Counted from the first letter of the stretch, positions 43,266 to 52,086 are shown. The stretch: 64,000 bases of DNA from Streptomyces rapamycinicus NRRL 5491 (GCF_024298965.1 NZ_CP085193.1:11780001-11844000); one strand, 5' to 3'. Notes: generated by a model from the sequence alone, not told the origin. Program-made: numbers and translations.

Positions 43266-44573
43266 TCAGCGGTTGACGACCTGCTTCTTGGTGGTGAGCA
43301 CCGCGGCGGCTCCCACGACCAGGGTGAACGCCAGGACGTACATCGGGATCGACGCCGAGCCGGTGGCGTCCTTGAGCGCGCCGATCATGTAGGGGCTGAC
43401 GAAACCGGCGAGGTTGCCCACCGAGTTGATGATGGCAAGGCCCGCTGCCGCCGCGGTGCCGCCCAGGAACGCGGTGGGCAGCGACCAGAACAGCGGAGCG
43501 CAGGTCAGCACCCCGGCCGCGGCGATGGACAGCGCGGTCAGGGACAGCGCCGTCGACCCGTTCCACACGGCGGACAGCGAGAACCCGACGGCGCCCATGA
43601 GGCTCGGGATGACCAGGTGCCAGCGTCGCTCGCGGCGCTTGTCCGCCGAGCGCCCGAACAGGTTCATCGCGACGAGCGCGGCCACGAACGGCACGGCGCT
43701 GAGCACGCCGATCGCCACGTTGCCCTCGATGCCGGTGGACTCGACGAACGTGGGCATCCAGAAGGTCAGGGCGTACTGGCCCATCACGAAGCAGAAGTAG
43801 ATGAGGCACATCAGCCACACCCTGGGCTCACGGAAGGCGTCCCGGACCCGGCCGTGCACCGTCCGGTGCGCGCTGTCGTCGGCGACCGCCCGTTCGACGA
43901 CGGCCTTCTCCTCATCGGTCAGCCACTTCGCCTCCCGCACGCCGTCGTCCAGGTAGAAGAGCGTGACGACACCGACGAGGAGCGCGGGGACCGCCTCCAG
44001 CAGGAACATCCACTGCCAGCCCTGCCAGCCGTTCACACCCTGGAAACTGTCAATGATCCAGCCGGAGAGCGGGTTGCCGAAGATGCCCGCCACCGGGATG
44101 GCCGACATGAACATCGCGATCACCCGGGCCCGGCGGTGCGAGGGGAACCAGTAGGTGCAGTAGAGGATCACCCCGGGGTAGAACCCCGCCTCGGCGGCAC
44201 CGAGCAGAAACCTCAGCACATAGAAGGTCGCCTCGTTGGTGACGAACATGAACGCCGCCGAGACCAGGCCCCAGCTGATCATGATGCGGGCGATCCAGGT
44301 GCGGGCTCCGACGCGTTGCAGCATCAGGTTCGAGGGCACCTCCAGGAGGAAGTAGCCGATGAAGAACAGGCCCGCCCCCAGTCCGTACGCCGCCTCGCTG
44401 AACCCGAGGTCGTCGGACATCTGGAGCTTCGCGAAGCCGACGTTGACCCGGTCCAGGTAGGAGGCCACGTAGCACAGGATGAGGAAGGGGACGATGCGGC
44501 GTACGACCTTGCGGTAGACGGTGTTCTCGCGGGCAAGCGCGGGCGTCTCGGCCGCCATTGCGGGCATGGGCAT
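43266..44573 (-). CDS. MFS transporter, anion:cation symporter type (probable tetronate uptake)
   Basis: 435 aa; several Met near the start (44573, 44567, 44558) make the exact N-terminus uncertain. Twelve TM helices; the N-terminal YLDRVNVGFAKLQM motif and FFIGYFLLEVPSNL are typical of the ACS subfamily that imports sugar acids with protons (tartrate, gluconate, glucarate porters). It lies inside the tetronate operon between otnC and otnI, so it is the likely importer of L-threonate and D-erythronate. Confidence 0.88.
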   Translation of the reverse strand: MPMPAMAAETPALARENTVYRKVVRRIVPFLILCYVASYLDRVNVGFAKLQMSDDLGFSEAAYGLGAGLFFIGYFLLEVPSNLMLQRVGARTWIARIMISWGLVSAAFMFVTNEATFYVLRFLLGAAEAGFYPGVILYCTYWFPSHRRARVIAMFMSAIPVAGIFGNPLSGWIIDSFQGVNGWQGWQWMFLLEAVPALLVGVVTLFYLDDGVREAKWLTDEEKAVVERAVADDSAHRTVHGRVRDAFREPRVWLMCLIYFCFVMGQYALTFWMPTFVESTGIEGNVAIGVLSAVPFVAALVAMNLFGRSADKRRERRWHLVIPSLMGAVGFSLSAVWNGSTALSLTALSIAAAGVLTCAPLFWSLPTAFLGGTAAAAGLAIINSVGNLAGFVSPYMIGALKDATGSASIPMYVLAFTLVVGAAAVLTTKKQVVNR

Positions 44574-44658
44574 GACGGAATCCTTTTGCGGCTCAGGGAT
44601 TCTGCGATGGGGACGGGGACGGGGGAGAGGGAGGGAACGGGGACGGGGGAGCGGCAGG

Positions 44659-45333
44659 TCACCAAGTGGCGTCGAACGTGGTCCTCAGTTCGTCGATCGC
44701 GTCGGTGGTGAGAGGCCCCGGTCGACGGTCGGTCAGGAGCCAGAGACGTGCCGTCTCCTCGAGTTCTTCGAGGACGGCGAGGGCGGCGGCCGCGTTCGGG
44801 CCCCAGACCACGGGGCCGAGCCGGTCGAGCAGGACGGCCCTGATCGGCGTGTGGCCCGCCAGGTGGTCGGCGATCCGGGCGGTCACCAGGTCGGCCACGC
44901 GCGGGTCGCCGGGCCGGTGGTAGGGGATGAGCGGAACGTGCCCCACCTTCATCACGAAGTACGGCGTGATGGGCGGGAGTACGTCGTCCTGGCTCCACAC
45001 CCCGGCCAGGGTGAGCGCGACCAGGTGGGTGGAGTGGGTGTGGATGATGAACCGGGCCGTGGGGTCGGCCGCGTAGATACGCCGATGGAGCGTCAGGGTC
45101 TTGCTCGCGCGGTCGCCCGCGCGCTGCTCGCCCCGGGCGTCGACCAGCGCGAGGCGGTCGCGTTCGAGGAAGCCCAGGGCGGCGTCGGTGGGCGTGATCA
45201 GATGGCCGTCGCCGATCCGGGCGCTGATGTTCCCGGCGCTGGCGTGCACATAGCCCCGGTTGAACAGGCTCGTGCCCACCCGGACGATCTCGTCGCGTGC
45301 CTCGTCCACGGCGGTGTCGAGGAGCTCGGTCAT
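44659..45333 (-). CDS. otnC: 3-oxo-tetronate 4-phosphate decarboxylase (class II aldolase family)
   Basis: 224 aa from ATG 45331-45333, overlapping the otnK stop by 4 bp. Class II aldolase/adducin fold: HASAGNISAR (about 30-39) for substrate phosphate, the zinc ligands in IIHTHSTHLVAL (about 97-108) and a later His in VGHVPLIPYH (about 131-140). It decarboxylates 3-oxo-tetronate 4-phosphate to dihydroxyacetone phosphate, the exit into glycolysis. Confidence 0.9.
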   Translation of the reverse strand: MTELLDTAVDEARDEIVRVGTSLFNRGYVHASAGNISARIGDGHLITPTDAALGFLERDRLALVDARGEQRAGDRASKTLTLHRRIYAADPTARFIIHTHSTHLVALTLAGVWSQDDVLPPITPYFVMKVGHVPLIPYHRPGDPRVADLVTARIADHLAGHTPIRAVLLDRLGPVVWGPNAAAALAVLEELEETARLWLLTDRRPGPLTTDAIDELRTTFDATW

Positions 45334-46610
45334 GAGACCTCCCGGTCGAGCAGGGCGAAGGAGTCGGTGAAGAACCCGGGACCGCCGAAGTTGCCGGACT
45401 TCAGCGTGATGTGGAGCGTGTCCCCGCCGGGCAGCGCCGCCGCGCACCAGGGCACACCGGGGTCGATCTGCGGTCCGATACGCAGTCCGGTGATGCCGAG
45501 CGCCCGGACGACCGCTCCCGAGGTCTCGCCGCCCGCGACGACGAGTTGACGCACACCGCGCTCCACCAGGCCCGCGGCCACACGGGCCAGGGTCCGCTCC
45601 ACGAGCTCGCCGGCCTCGGCGGCGCCGAGCCGGGTCTGGACGGTGCGGACCGCCTCGGGCGCCTCGGTGGAGTAGCAGAGGACGGGCCCGTCGGCCAGCC
45701 GCGCCTCGGCGAAGGCGAGCGCCTCGCCGGACACGTCCGCACCGGCCGCGACCCGCAGCGGATCCACGCTGAACGCGGGACGGCCGGTGCGCAGGAACTC
45801 CTGGACCTGCTGGTTGGTGGCGGCGGAGACCGATCCGGAGATGACGGCCCGGTGGCCGCCGGGCGGTGGCAGCTGTGCGGCGGCGTGGGACGGTGTGAAC
45901 CCCCAGTTCGCGGGCAGCCCGATGGCCAGCCCCGAACCGGCGGTCACCAGGGGCATCCCCTGGACCGCCGCGCCGAGGCGCACCAGGTCGTCGTTGGAGA
46001 CGGCGTCGACGATGGCGATTCCGGCACCCTGTTCGCGTAGTTCGTCGATCCGGGCCCGGACCGCCGTGGCATCGCGGCCGACCACCGTGTGGTCGATCAG
46101 GCCGACCGGTCGCGCGGTCTGCGCGCCGAGCACCGAGACCAGATCGGGGTCGGTCATCGGGGTGAGCGGGTGATGGCGCATACCGCTCGCGCTGAGCAGC
46201 ACGTCGCCGACGAAGAGATGACCCTTGAAGACCGTGCGCCCGTTGTCGGGGAACGCGGGCGTGGCGATGGTGAAGTCGGTGCCGAGCGCGTCCATCAGGG
46301 CCTCGGTGACCGGCCCGATATTGCCGGCGGGCGTCGAGTCGAAGGTGGAGCAGTACTTGAAGTAGATCTGCTCGGCGCCCGCGGACCGCAGCCAGGCGAG
46401 GGCCCGCAGCGACGCGTCGACGGCGTCGGCGGCCGGAACCGTCCGTGACTTGAGCGCGATGACCACGGCGTCCGCGTCCACCGGCCGCTCGGCGCCGGGC
46501 GGCGGTACGTCGATCAGCTGGACCACGCGCATGCCCGCCCGCACCAGGTTGTTGGCCAGGTCCGTGGCGCCGGTGAAGTCGTCGGCGACGCAGCCGAGTC
46601 GGATGCCCAT
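45330..46610 (-). CDS. otnK: 3-oxo-tetronate kinase (four-carbon acid sugar kinase family)
   Basis: 426 aa from ATG 46608-46610, one base after the ltnD stop. DUF1537 family. N-terminal substrate domain: LGCVADDFTGATDLANNL (5-22) and FKYCSTFDSTPAGNIGPV (about 90-107). C-terminal nucleotide domain: VVAGGETSGAVVRALGI (about 365-381) and the final LKSGNFGGPGFF (about 405-416). It phosphorylates 3-oxo-tetronate at O4. Both dehydrogenase branches converge on this enzyme. Confidence 0.93.
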   Translation of the reverse strand: MGIRLGCVADDFTGATDLANNLVRAGMRVVQLIDVPPPGAERPVDADAVVIALKSRTVPAADAVDASLRALAWLRSAGAEQIYFKYCSTFDSTPAGNIGPVTEALMDALGTDFTIATPAFPDNGRTVFKGHLFVGDVLLSASGMRHHPLTPMTDPDLVSVLGAQTARPVGLIDHTVVGRDATAVRARIDELREQGAGIAIVDAVSNDDLVRLGAAVQGMPLVTAGSGLAIGLPANWGFTPSHAAAQLPPPGGHRAVISGSVSAATNQQVQEFLRTGRPAFSVDPLRVAAGADVSGEALAFAEARLADGPVLCYSTEAPEAVRTVQTRLGAAEAGELVERTLARVAAGLVERGVRQLVVAGGETSGAVVRALGITGLRIGPQIDPGVPWCAAALPGGDTLHITLKSGNFGGPGFFTDSFALLDREVS

Positions 46611-46611
46611 G

Positions 46612-47529
46612 TCAGGCCCCCGCCGGCTGGGGCAGATCGACCCCGGGGAAGATCTTGATGACCGCGCTGTCGTCCTCGGCGCCCAGGCCGGACGCCGACG
46701 CCTGGAGGAACATCTGGTGAGCGGTGGCGGCCAGGGGGAGCGGAAACCTCTCCGGCCTCGCCGAATCGAGGACGAGCTCCAGGTCCTTGACGAAGATGTC
46801 GACCGCGGAGAGGGGTGTGTAGTCCCCGGCGAGCACATGCGCCATCCGGTTCTCGAACATCCACGAGTTGCCCGCGCTGTGCGTGATGACCTCGTAGAGC
46901 GCCTCGGCCGGGACACCGGCCTTCAGGCCCAGCGCCATGGCCTCGGCCGCCGCGGCGATGTGCACACCCGCGAGCAGCTGGTTCACGATCTTGACCTTCG
47001 AACCGAGACCGGGCTGCTCGCCCAGCCGGTAGACCGTGCTGCTCATGGCCTCCAGCACCGGGTCGGCGACCGCGTACGCCGCGGCGGGGCCCGACGTCAT
47101 CATGGTCAGCTCACCGGCCGCCGCACGTGCGGCGCCACCGGAGATGGGGGCGTCCAGGTAGAGCGCACCGCGCTCGGCCAGACGTCCCCCGAGCTCCGTC
47201 GACCAGCCCGGGTCGACCGTGGAGCACATCACGAAGACGGCCCCCGGGCGGAGCCGGTCGGCGGCCCCGTCGGCGCCGAACAGCACCGACTCCACCTGCG
47301 CCGCGTTGACCACGACACCGACCACGACGTCCACCGCGGCCGCCAGGTCGCCGGGGGAGGCGTACGCCGTGCCGCCGTCGCGGGCGAAGCCCTCGGCCAC
47401 CTCCGGCCGCAGATCGTGGACCCCGACGTCGTAGCCCGCCGTCCGCAGGCTGCGCGCCATGCCGAGTCCCATGGCCCCGAGCCCCACCACGCCCACGCGC
47501 GGCCGCACCGGCCTGTCCTGGTCGCTCAT
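46612..47529 (-). CDS. ltnD: L-threonate dehydrogenase (beta-hydroxyacid dehydrogenase family)
   Basis: 305 aa, ATG. Rossmann motif VGVVGLGAMGLGMARSL (about 12-28), substrate motif DAPISGGAARAAAGELT (about 125-141) and the catalytic Lys in GSKVKIVNQLLAGVH (about 176-190). It oxidises L-threonate at C2/C3 to the 3-oxo (via 2-oxo) tetronate used by OtnK. First gene of the operon, with a palindrome 92 bp upstream. Confidence 0.9.
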   Translation of the reverse strand: MSDQDRPVRPRVGVVGLGAMGLGMARSLRTAGYDVGVHDLRPEVAEGFARDGGTAYASPGDLAAAVDVVVGVVVNAAQVESVLFGADGAADRLRPGAVFVMCSTVDPGWSTELGGRLAERGALYLDAPISGGAARAAAGELTMMTSGPAAAYAVADPVLEAMSSTVYRLGEQPGLGSKVKIVNQLLAGVHIAAAAEAMALGLKAGVPAEALYEVITHSAGNSWMFENRMAHVLAGDYTPLSAVDIFVKDLELVLDSARPERFPLPLAATAHQMFLQASASGLGAEDDSAVIKIFPGVDLPQPAGA

Positions 47530-47621
47530 GCCCCTCCTCGTCCCTGCTGTGTGTATGGGGGAGCGCCGCTGCTTGCTGTGGTGTCAGGGGCGCGAGCGGC
47601 CCCGGCCGCCTGCGGCGATCG

Positions 47622-47636
47622 GGTCATATGATGACC
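47622..47636. promoter_or_regulatory. Palindrome GGTCAT-atg-ATGACC upstream of the tetronate operon
   Basis: Perfect 6-bp arms in a locally AT-rich patch, in the 222-bp region between ltnD and the MBL-fold gene. Position fits an operator for the linked GntR/FadR regulator (family sites are short GT...AC palindromes). No copy was seen in front of the gntR gene. Confidence 0.55.
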
Positions 47637-47751
47637 TGAAGACAAGGCTCCCGCATACCGTGACGTCCGTCACATAGGAGGGATGGGTCGGGTGGGACGT
47701 GGCACGGCCGGGCGTGGCGTGTCCGGCTCCGGCCGGTAAGGCCGCGCGGAC

Positions 47752-48393
47752 TCAGCCGATGTCGACGGAGGTGCCCGCGGCCAGCCCGTGGTAGCGGGCG
47801 CCCGTGCCGGGGCCGTTGTCGCCCAGGAACCCGCCGAGCATCGTCTTGCCGACGTCATTGAGGGCGCCGTCGTGGATGGCGAAGGCGTCCCGTGGGGCCA
47901 CTTCCCGTACGTAGTCGATCAGCTGCCCGGTGGTCGACCAGGGGCCGTGCACGGGCAGCAGCAGGGTGTCGACGGCGGCATCGGGGACGGTGAGCGCGTC
48001 TCCGGGGTGGAACAGGGCGTCGTCGACGAGGAAGCCGACGTTGCCGACCGGCGGGATGTCGGGGTGGATGGGCGCGTGCCACGTGCCGTAGACCTTCACC
48101 TCGAATCCCGCCGCGGTGAAGGACTCGCCCTCGCCGACGGTGGTGACCCGGGTGCCGAGGCCGTCCAGTTGCTTGGCGACGGAGGTGTTGGTCCAGATCC
48201 GCAGGGCCGGGTTGTTCTCCGCGGCCTTGCGGAGCGCCTCCTCGGAGAAGTGGTCGAAGTGCTCGTGGGTCACCAGGACCGCGTCCGCGCCGTCCAGGGC
48301 TTGCGGTTCGGTGAGGCCGCCCGGGTCCACGACCAGGCGGCGGTCGTCCTTGTCGATGCGGACGCAGGCATGGCCGAACTTGGTGAGCTGCAT
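47752..48393 (-). CDS. MBL-fold metal-dependent hydrolase
   Basis: 213 aa from ATG 48391-48393, with AAGGAG upstream. UPF0173-like fold: the zinc motif THEHFDHFSE (about 46-55), LFHPGDALTV (about 126-135, His/Asp) and a late HDGALNDVG (about 172-180). The N-terminus MQLTKFGHACVRI is typical. Unknown substrate. It diverges from a marR gene across two palindromes, so it is the likely target of that regulator. Confidence 0.86.
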   Translation of the reverse strand: MQLTKFGHACVRIDKDDRRLVVDPGGLTEPQALDGADAVLVTHEHFDHFSEEALRKAAENNPALRIWTNTSVAKQLDGLGTRVTTVGEGESFTAAGFEVKVYGTWHAPIHPDIPPVGNVGFLVDDALFHPGDALTVPDAAVDTLLLPVHGPWSTTGQLIDYVREVAPRDAFAIHDGALNDVGKTMLGGFLGDNGPGTGARYHGLAAGTSVDIG

Positions 48394-48429
48394 CGTGGGT
48401 CTCCTTGTTCCATGTTCCACGGCAAAACC

Positions 48430-48446
48430 GCACAACCAGATTGTGC
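48430..48446. promoter_or_regulatory. Operator GCACAA-ccaga-TTGTGC
   Basis: Perfect 6-bp arms around five bases, 36 bp upstream of the MBL gene start. It shares the ACAAC half-site with the second palindrome. Confidence 0.65.
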
Positions 48447-48454
48447 AACTAAAC

Positions 48455-48473
48455 TGTACAACATGGTTGTACA
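48455..48473. promoter_or_regulatory. Operator TGTACAAC-atg-GTTGTACA
   Basis: Perfect 8-bp arms, 32 bp upstream of the marR ATG. Typical size and placement for a MarR dimer site. With 48430-48446 it forms a pair of sites covering both divergent promoters. Confidence 0.75.
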
Positions 48474-48505
48474 ACCTGGCTTCATGATCTGAGTAGGGTG
48501 GGGCC

Positions 48506-48931
48506 ATGGAAGACGACGCACTGGCTGAAGACCTGCGGCAGGCGGTCGGCGAACTCGTCCGCGCCGTACGGGCCGCCGACACCATGCCCTCCGGGGGAGC
48601 CGCCATCCTCGGCCACCTCGACCGCGGTGGCCCGCAGACCACGGCCGACCTCGCGCACCGGCGCGGAGTGACCCACCAGTCGGCCGCCAAATCCGTCAAG
48701 GAACTGCTCGGCGACGGCTTGGTGCGCACCGAGCCCCACCCCAGTGACGGCCGCAAGCTCCTGCTGCACATCACCGATGCCGGCCGCACCCGCCTCCAGC
48801 GGGAGCGCGCCCTGCGCGCCGGCTGGCTGGGCGCCGCCATCAGCGACACGCTCACCCCCGACGAACAGCGGCAACTGCGGGACTGCGTACCCCTGCTGAC
48901 CCGTCTGACCGCCCGCATCACCGAAAGGTGA
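48506..48931 (+). CDS. MarR family repressor
   Basis: 141 aa, ATG. Winged helix with TTADLAHRRGVTHQSAAKSV (about 45-64) as the recognition helix region and the wing HPSDGRKLLLHIT (about 78-90). N- and C-terminal helices form the dimer. It very likely binds the two palindromes just upstream and represses itself and the divergent MBL-fold hydrolase. Confidence 0.88.
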   Translation: MEDDALAEDLRQAVGELVRAVRAADTMPSGGAAILGHLDRGGPQTTADLAHRRGVTHQSAAKSVKELLGDGLVRTEPHPSDGRKLLLHITDAGRTRLQRERALRAGWLGAAISDTLTPDEQRQLRDCVPLLTRLTARITER

Positions 48932-49102
48932 CCGGGGGGATGCGCCGGGTTCGGCATCTTCTGGGGATGAATGAGTTATATCCCGGAGGGAGATGCCAGG
49001 CATAAGCACATCGGGATTTCCGAGCGCGCTGTGCGGTGGCTAGCGTGAACCCCGACGCCGCCAATGGCGGATTCGAGCAAGCGGGTGGATCGGGGGAGTG
49101 GG

Positions 49103-50458
49103 ATGCGGCTGCTCGTGAAGCGGTCATCCGATCAGGTCAAGGGGCAGATCGCCGTTCCGACCTCGAAATACCACGCGCATCGCGCCCTGATCCTGGCGTC
49201 GCTCGCTCCCGGGACCAGCCGCATCGTAGGGCTGTCGAACGCGCAGCACATCCGGCACACCATCACCGCGCTGCGCGGCCTCGGTACGCGTATCGAGGTG
49301 GACGGGGACGACTTCCTCGTGCACGGGGGCCCGTACCGTCCGCTGCGGTCGCAGGTCTCGGTGGGCAGCGCGGGTACGGCGCTGTATTTCCTCACCGGGC
49401 TCGCCTCTCTCGCGAGCGCGCCGGTGACCATCGTGGGGCAGAAGTCCTTCCCCCGACGTCTGATGGGCCCGCTGCTACAGGCCCTGTCCGATCTCGGTAT
49501 CGACCTCGATTCGCCCACCGGCGGCCCGCCGATTTCCGTACGGCCGCGCCGCCCGAAAGGGGGTCATACGCGTATTGAGGGCATTCTTTCGCAGTGGATT
49601 TCCGGATTGCTCATGGTGGCGCCTTTCGCGACCGGGCCGAGCACCATCACGGTGGAGGGCGAGTTCAACGAACGCTCCTATGTGGATCTGACGGTCCGGA
49701 TGATGCGGCGGTTCGGGCTGCGGGTCGATGTCTCCGAGAACGGGCGGCGGTTCGACATCGAGCCCGGCCAATGCCCCACCCCGGCAACCGTGGTGCTGCC
49801 CCCCGATGTCGGCGCGGCGGCCTTCGGCCTGGCCGCGACGGCGCTGCACCCGGCCGATGTGCTGTTCCGGGGGCTGCCCGCGCTCCCCGTGGACCAGGTG
49901 GACCACCCCGAGGCGGATCTGCTGGACATCGTCGCCGGGATGGGCCTGCCGATGGCGGCAGACCCGGCGACCGGCATGGTGCGCGTCCGCCACGACGGGA
50001 TCACACTGCGCCCCGCCCGGGCCGACTGCCGGGCGGCGCCCGACATCCTGCCCGCGCTGGCCGTGCTCGGGGCGCTGGCGGACGGCACCACCGTGTTGGA
50101 CAACGTGGCCCACGTCAGGCTCAAGGAGTCGGACCGGGTGGCGGCGATGCTGCAGCTCACCAGGATGGGCGCCCGGATCGAGCAGCGCGGGCAGCGACTG
50201 CTCTGCCACGGTGTCGAGCGGCTGACCGGTGCCGAGCTGTCGTCGTTCAACGACCACCGCGTGCTGATGGCGCTGGCCGTCGCGGGCACGGCGGCCGACG
50301 GCGAGACCCGGCTCACCTACCCGAACGCCTACCGCGGCTCCTATCCGTGCTTCCTCGAGGAGATGAACGGCATCGGTCTGGGCATGTCGGTGGAACGGGA
50401 CCGGGCGCCGGACCGGAGCCGCACCCGGACTCCCGCCCTCGCCGCGCCCGCGAAGTGA
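49103..50458 (+). CDS. EPSP-synthase-fold enolpyruvyltransferase, non-canonical (NikO/PolA-like?)
   Basis: 451 aa from ATG 49103, which has GGGGGAGTGG 3-10 bases before it; ATG 49064 lacks a site. It keeps many family residues: SKYHAHRALI (Lys and Arg of the PEP site, near 20-29), GSAGTA, LSQWISGLL (Gln), SYVDLTVRMM (Tyr), APDILPALAV (catalytic Asp), VRLKESDR (Glu, Arg) and FNDHRVLMAL (Arg). It differs from AroA at shikimate-binding positions: Ser after the first Lys is Tyr, GNAGTAMRP is GSAGTALYF, and the C-terminal Lys (SKSYP/AKTFP) is missing from AYRGSYPCF. A different hydroxyl acceptor is therefore likely. The enzymes NikO and PolA (UMP enolpyruvyltransferases) are candidates for its nearest relatives; this is my recollection, not a search. 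It stands alone beside a convergent lysR gene. Confidence 0.7.
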   Translation: MRLLVKRSSDQVKGQIAVPTSKYHAHRALILASLAPGTSRIVGLSNAQHIRHTITALRGLGTRIEVDGDDFLVHGGPYRPLRSQVSVGSAGTALYFLTGLASLASAPVTIVGQKSFPRRLMGPLLQALSDLGIDLDSPTGGPPISVRPRRPKGGHTRIEGILSQWISGLLMVAPFATGPSTITVEGEFNERSYVDLTVRMMRRFGLRVDVSENGRRFDIEPGQCPTPATVVLPPDVGAAAFGLAATALHPADVLFRGLPALPVDQVDHPEADLLDIVAGMGLPMAADPATGMVRVRHDGITLRPARADCRAAPDILPALAVLGALADGTTVLDNVAHVRLKESDRVAAMLQLTRMGARIEQRGQRLLCHGVERLTGAELSSFNDHRVLMALAVAGTAADGETRLTYPNAYRGSYPCFLEEMNGIGLGMSVERDRAPDRSRTRTPALAAPAK

Positions 50459-51427
50459 TCACCCGTCATGCCGTGAGCCGCGCGCAGGACCGGTGCCGTC
50501 GTGCGGCCGGTCCGGAAGGTCGGTGGCGCACAGGCGCAGGACCCGCTCGCGCAGCCATCGGTGGGCGGGATCGACGGTGTTCCTGGGATGCCAGTACATC
50601 GACTCGACGAGCCGTGGCAGCGGCACGTCGAGCGCCACGGTCCGAAGACCGATACCCGGGCCGAGCTGGTCGAACAGGCGCCGCTGTATCACCGCGACCA
50701 TACGGGTGCCGGGGAGCAGACAGGCCGCGTTGGTGAAGTTGTCGGTGGCGGCGACGGCCCTGAGGGGCAGGTTGAGTTGAGCGAGTACGGTGTCGGCGAT
50801 CGTGGGCTGCGGGCCCCCGATCTGGACGTACGGCAGGGTGCAGAGCTGATCGGCGGTCAGGACGTCACCGACCTCGGGGTGGTCCTGGTCCACCACGGCC
50901 ACGAACTCATCGGTGAACAACGTGGCGCTGGAGAACGTCTCCAGCTCCTTGTCCTGGATCATGGGCGGCCAGATGACCAGATCGCACTGGCCTCTGCGGA
51001 GTTGGTCGACCATGCCGTGGTTCAGCGGGGCGACCTTGATCTGCACATGGGGGTAGGCGGTGTCGATCTCCCGCAGCAGCGGCCGCAGCAGAACGATGGC
51101 CACGTAGTCGCTCGCCGTCACGGTGAACACCCGGCGGTCGGTGGTCGGGTCGAAGGCCGCGTTGGCACCCACCACCTCCCTGATCGCCTCCAGCATCTCC
51201 GTGACCGGCTGGACCAGCGACTCCGCGAAGGGAGTCAGCACCATGCGACGGCCGTCCCTGACCAGCAGCGGCTCGTTGAAGTGGCGGCGGAGCTTGGCGA
51301 GCGAGGTGCTCATCGACGGCTGGGTGACCTCGACGCGCTCCGCCGCCTTGGTCACACTCCGCTCCATCAGCAGGGCGTGCAGCGGGACCAGGAGGTCCAT
51401 GTTGAAGTTGCTGAGGGACGGTGGCAT
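50459..51427 (-). CDS. LysR family regulator (NodD/LinR-like)
   Basis: 322 aa, ATG. Winged helix 5-65, with SVTKAAERVEVTQPSMSTSL (about 24-43). The effector domain (95-300) has PYVQIGGP and VAVVDQDHP; the FNMDLLVPLHALL start is typical of the NodD-like branch that senses aromatic compounds. It is convergent with the enolpyruvyltransferase gene with no base between the two stop codons, so they are not co-transcribed. Its target is not obvious. Confidence 0.87.
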   Translation of the reverse strand: MPPSLSNFNMDLLVPLHALLMERSVTKAAERVEVTQPSMSTSLAKLRRHFNEPLLVRDGRRMVLTPFAESLVQPVTEMLEAIREVVGANAAFDPTTDRRVFTVTASDYVAIVLLRPLLREIDTAYPHVQIKVAPLNHGMVDQLRRGQCDLVIWPPMIQDKELETFSSATLFTDEFVAVVDQDHPEVGDVLTADQLCTLPYVQIGGPQPTIADTVLAQLNLPLRAVAATDNFTNAACLLPGTRMVAVIQRRLFDQLGPGIGLRTVALDVPLPRLVESMYWHPRNTVDPAHRWLRERVLRLCATDLPDRPHDGTGPARGSRHDG

Positions 51428-51532
51428 CGCTCTGAGTCCTCGTCATGATCTGGCCTGGAACGGGCAGCCGAGGCGAGTCCTGTCCGAGCAGGAATCCGGT
51501 TCGCGGCGCGTGACGACGGAACCGTACTACGG

Positions 51533-51570
51533 ATGGCACCCCGGCGCAGACGCCTGCGCCGGGGTGCCAT
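51533..51570. terminator. 17-bp-stem terminator hairpin
   Basis: 51533-51549 and 51554-51570 are exact reverse complements around the loop acgc. It lies 32 bp after the stop of the minus-strand secreted protein gene and before the lysR promoter. A strong, isolated factor-independent terminator. Confidence 0.8.
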
Positions 51571-51601
51571 TCCGGTGATGAGCCGACGAGGAGTCAGGGC
51601 A

Positions 51602-51967
51602 TCAGGACGACAGGACCAGCTTGGCCTTGTGGCCGCTGACCGACCGCACCCCGATGCTCAGGTTGTTGAGCCTGACGGTGCCGCCCGGGCTGGTGCTGCC
51701 GCTCAGGCGCGCGCCGCCCGTGGTGGTGGCCGCCATCTTCACGGACCGGGAGCTGATGTGGGTGATCCGCAGCTTCCCGAACCCGAACCGGTGGCTGTCG
51801 ACCTTGATGCTCGTGGGCCTCGACACGGTGACCTTGCACCGCCCGTCGTAACAGGGCCCGTGGGCGGCGGCCTGCGCCACCGGCGACATCAGGCCGAGTC
51901 CCAGCGTGCCCGCCAGAGTCGTCGTCACCGCGGCCGTCGCGGTCCTCCAGCGCATACCGGTACTCAT
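51602..51967 (-). CDS. Small secreted protein
   Basis: 121 aa, ATG with AGGAGG upstream. A Sec signal peptide (1-34: basic MRWR, hydrophobic TTTLAGTLGLGLMSP, AxA cleavage near VAQAAA) precedes an 87-residue mature domain with CYDGRCKVTV (two Cys, likely a disulphide) and beta-strand pattern. Related small extracellular proteins are common in Streptomyces. Function unknown. A strong terminator follows. Confidence 0.75.
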   Translation of the reverse strand: MSTGMRWRTATAAVTTTLAGTLGLGLMSPVAQAAAHGPCYDGRCKVTVSRPTSIKVDSHRFGFGKLRITHISSRSVKMAATTTGGARLSGSTSPGGTVRLNNLSIGVRSVSGHKAKLVLSS

Positions 51968-52086
51968 CAGTGGAACCTCCTGGGTCGGGAACGCGTGCGC
52001 CGCATTTCTAACCCGCGGGTCCCGGGACCGCTCCCGAGGAGACCCCGCGAATGCGGTGGCGGGCGCGTGGCCGGACCGGGCTCTGG

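Noticed and set aside
49103-50458. Plain label as shikimate-pathway AroA
   Set aside because: Several shikimate-binding and C-terminal Lys positions differ, so the family is kept but the specific reaction is left open.
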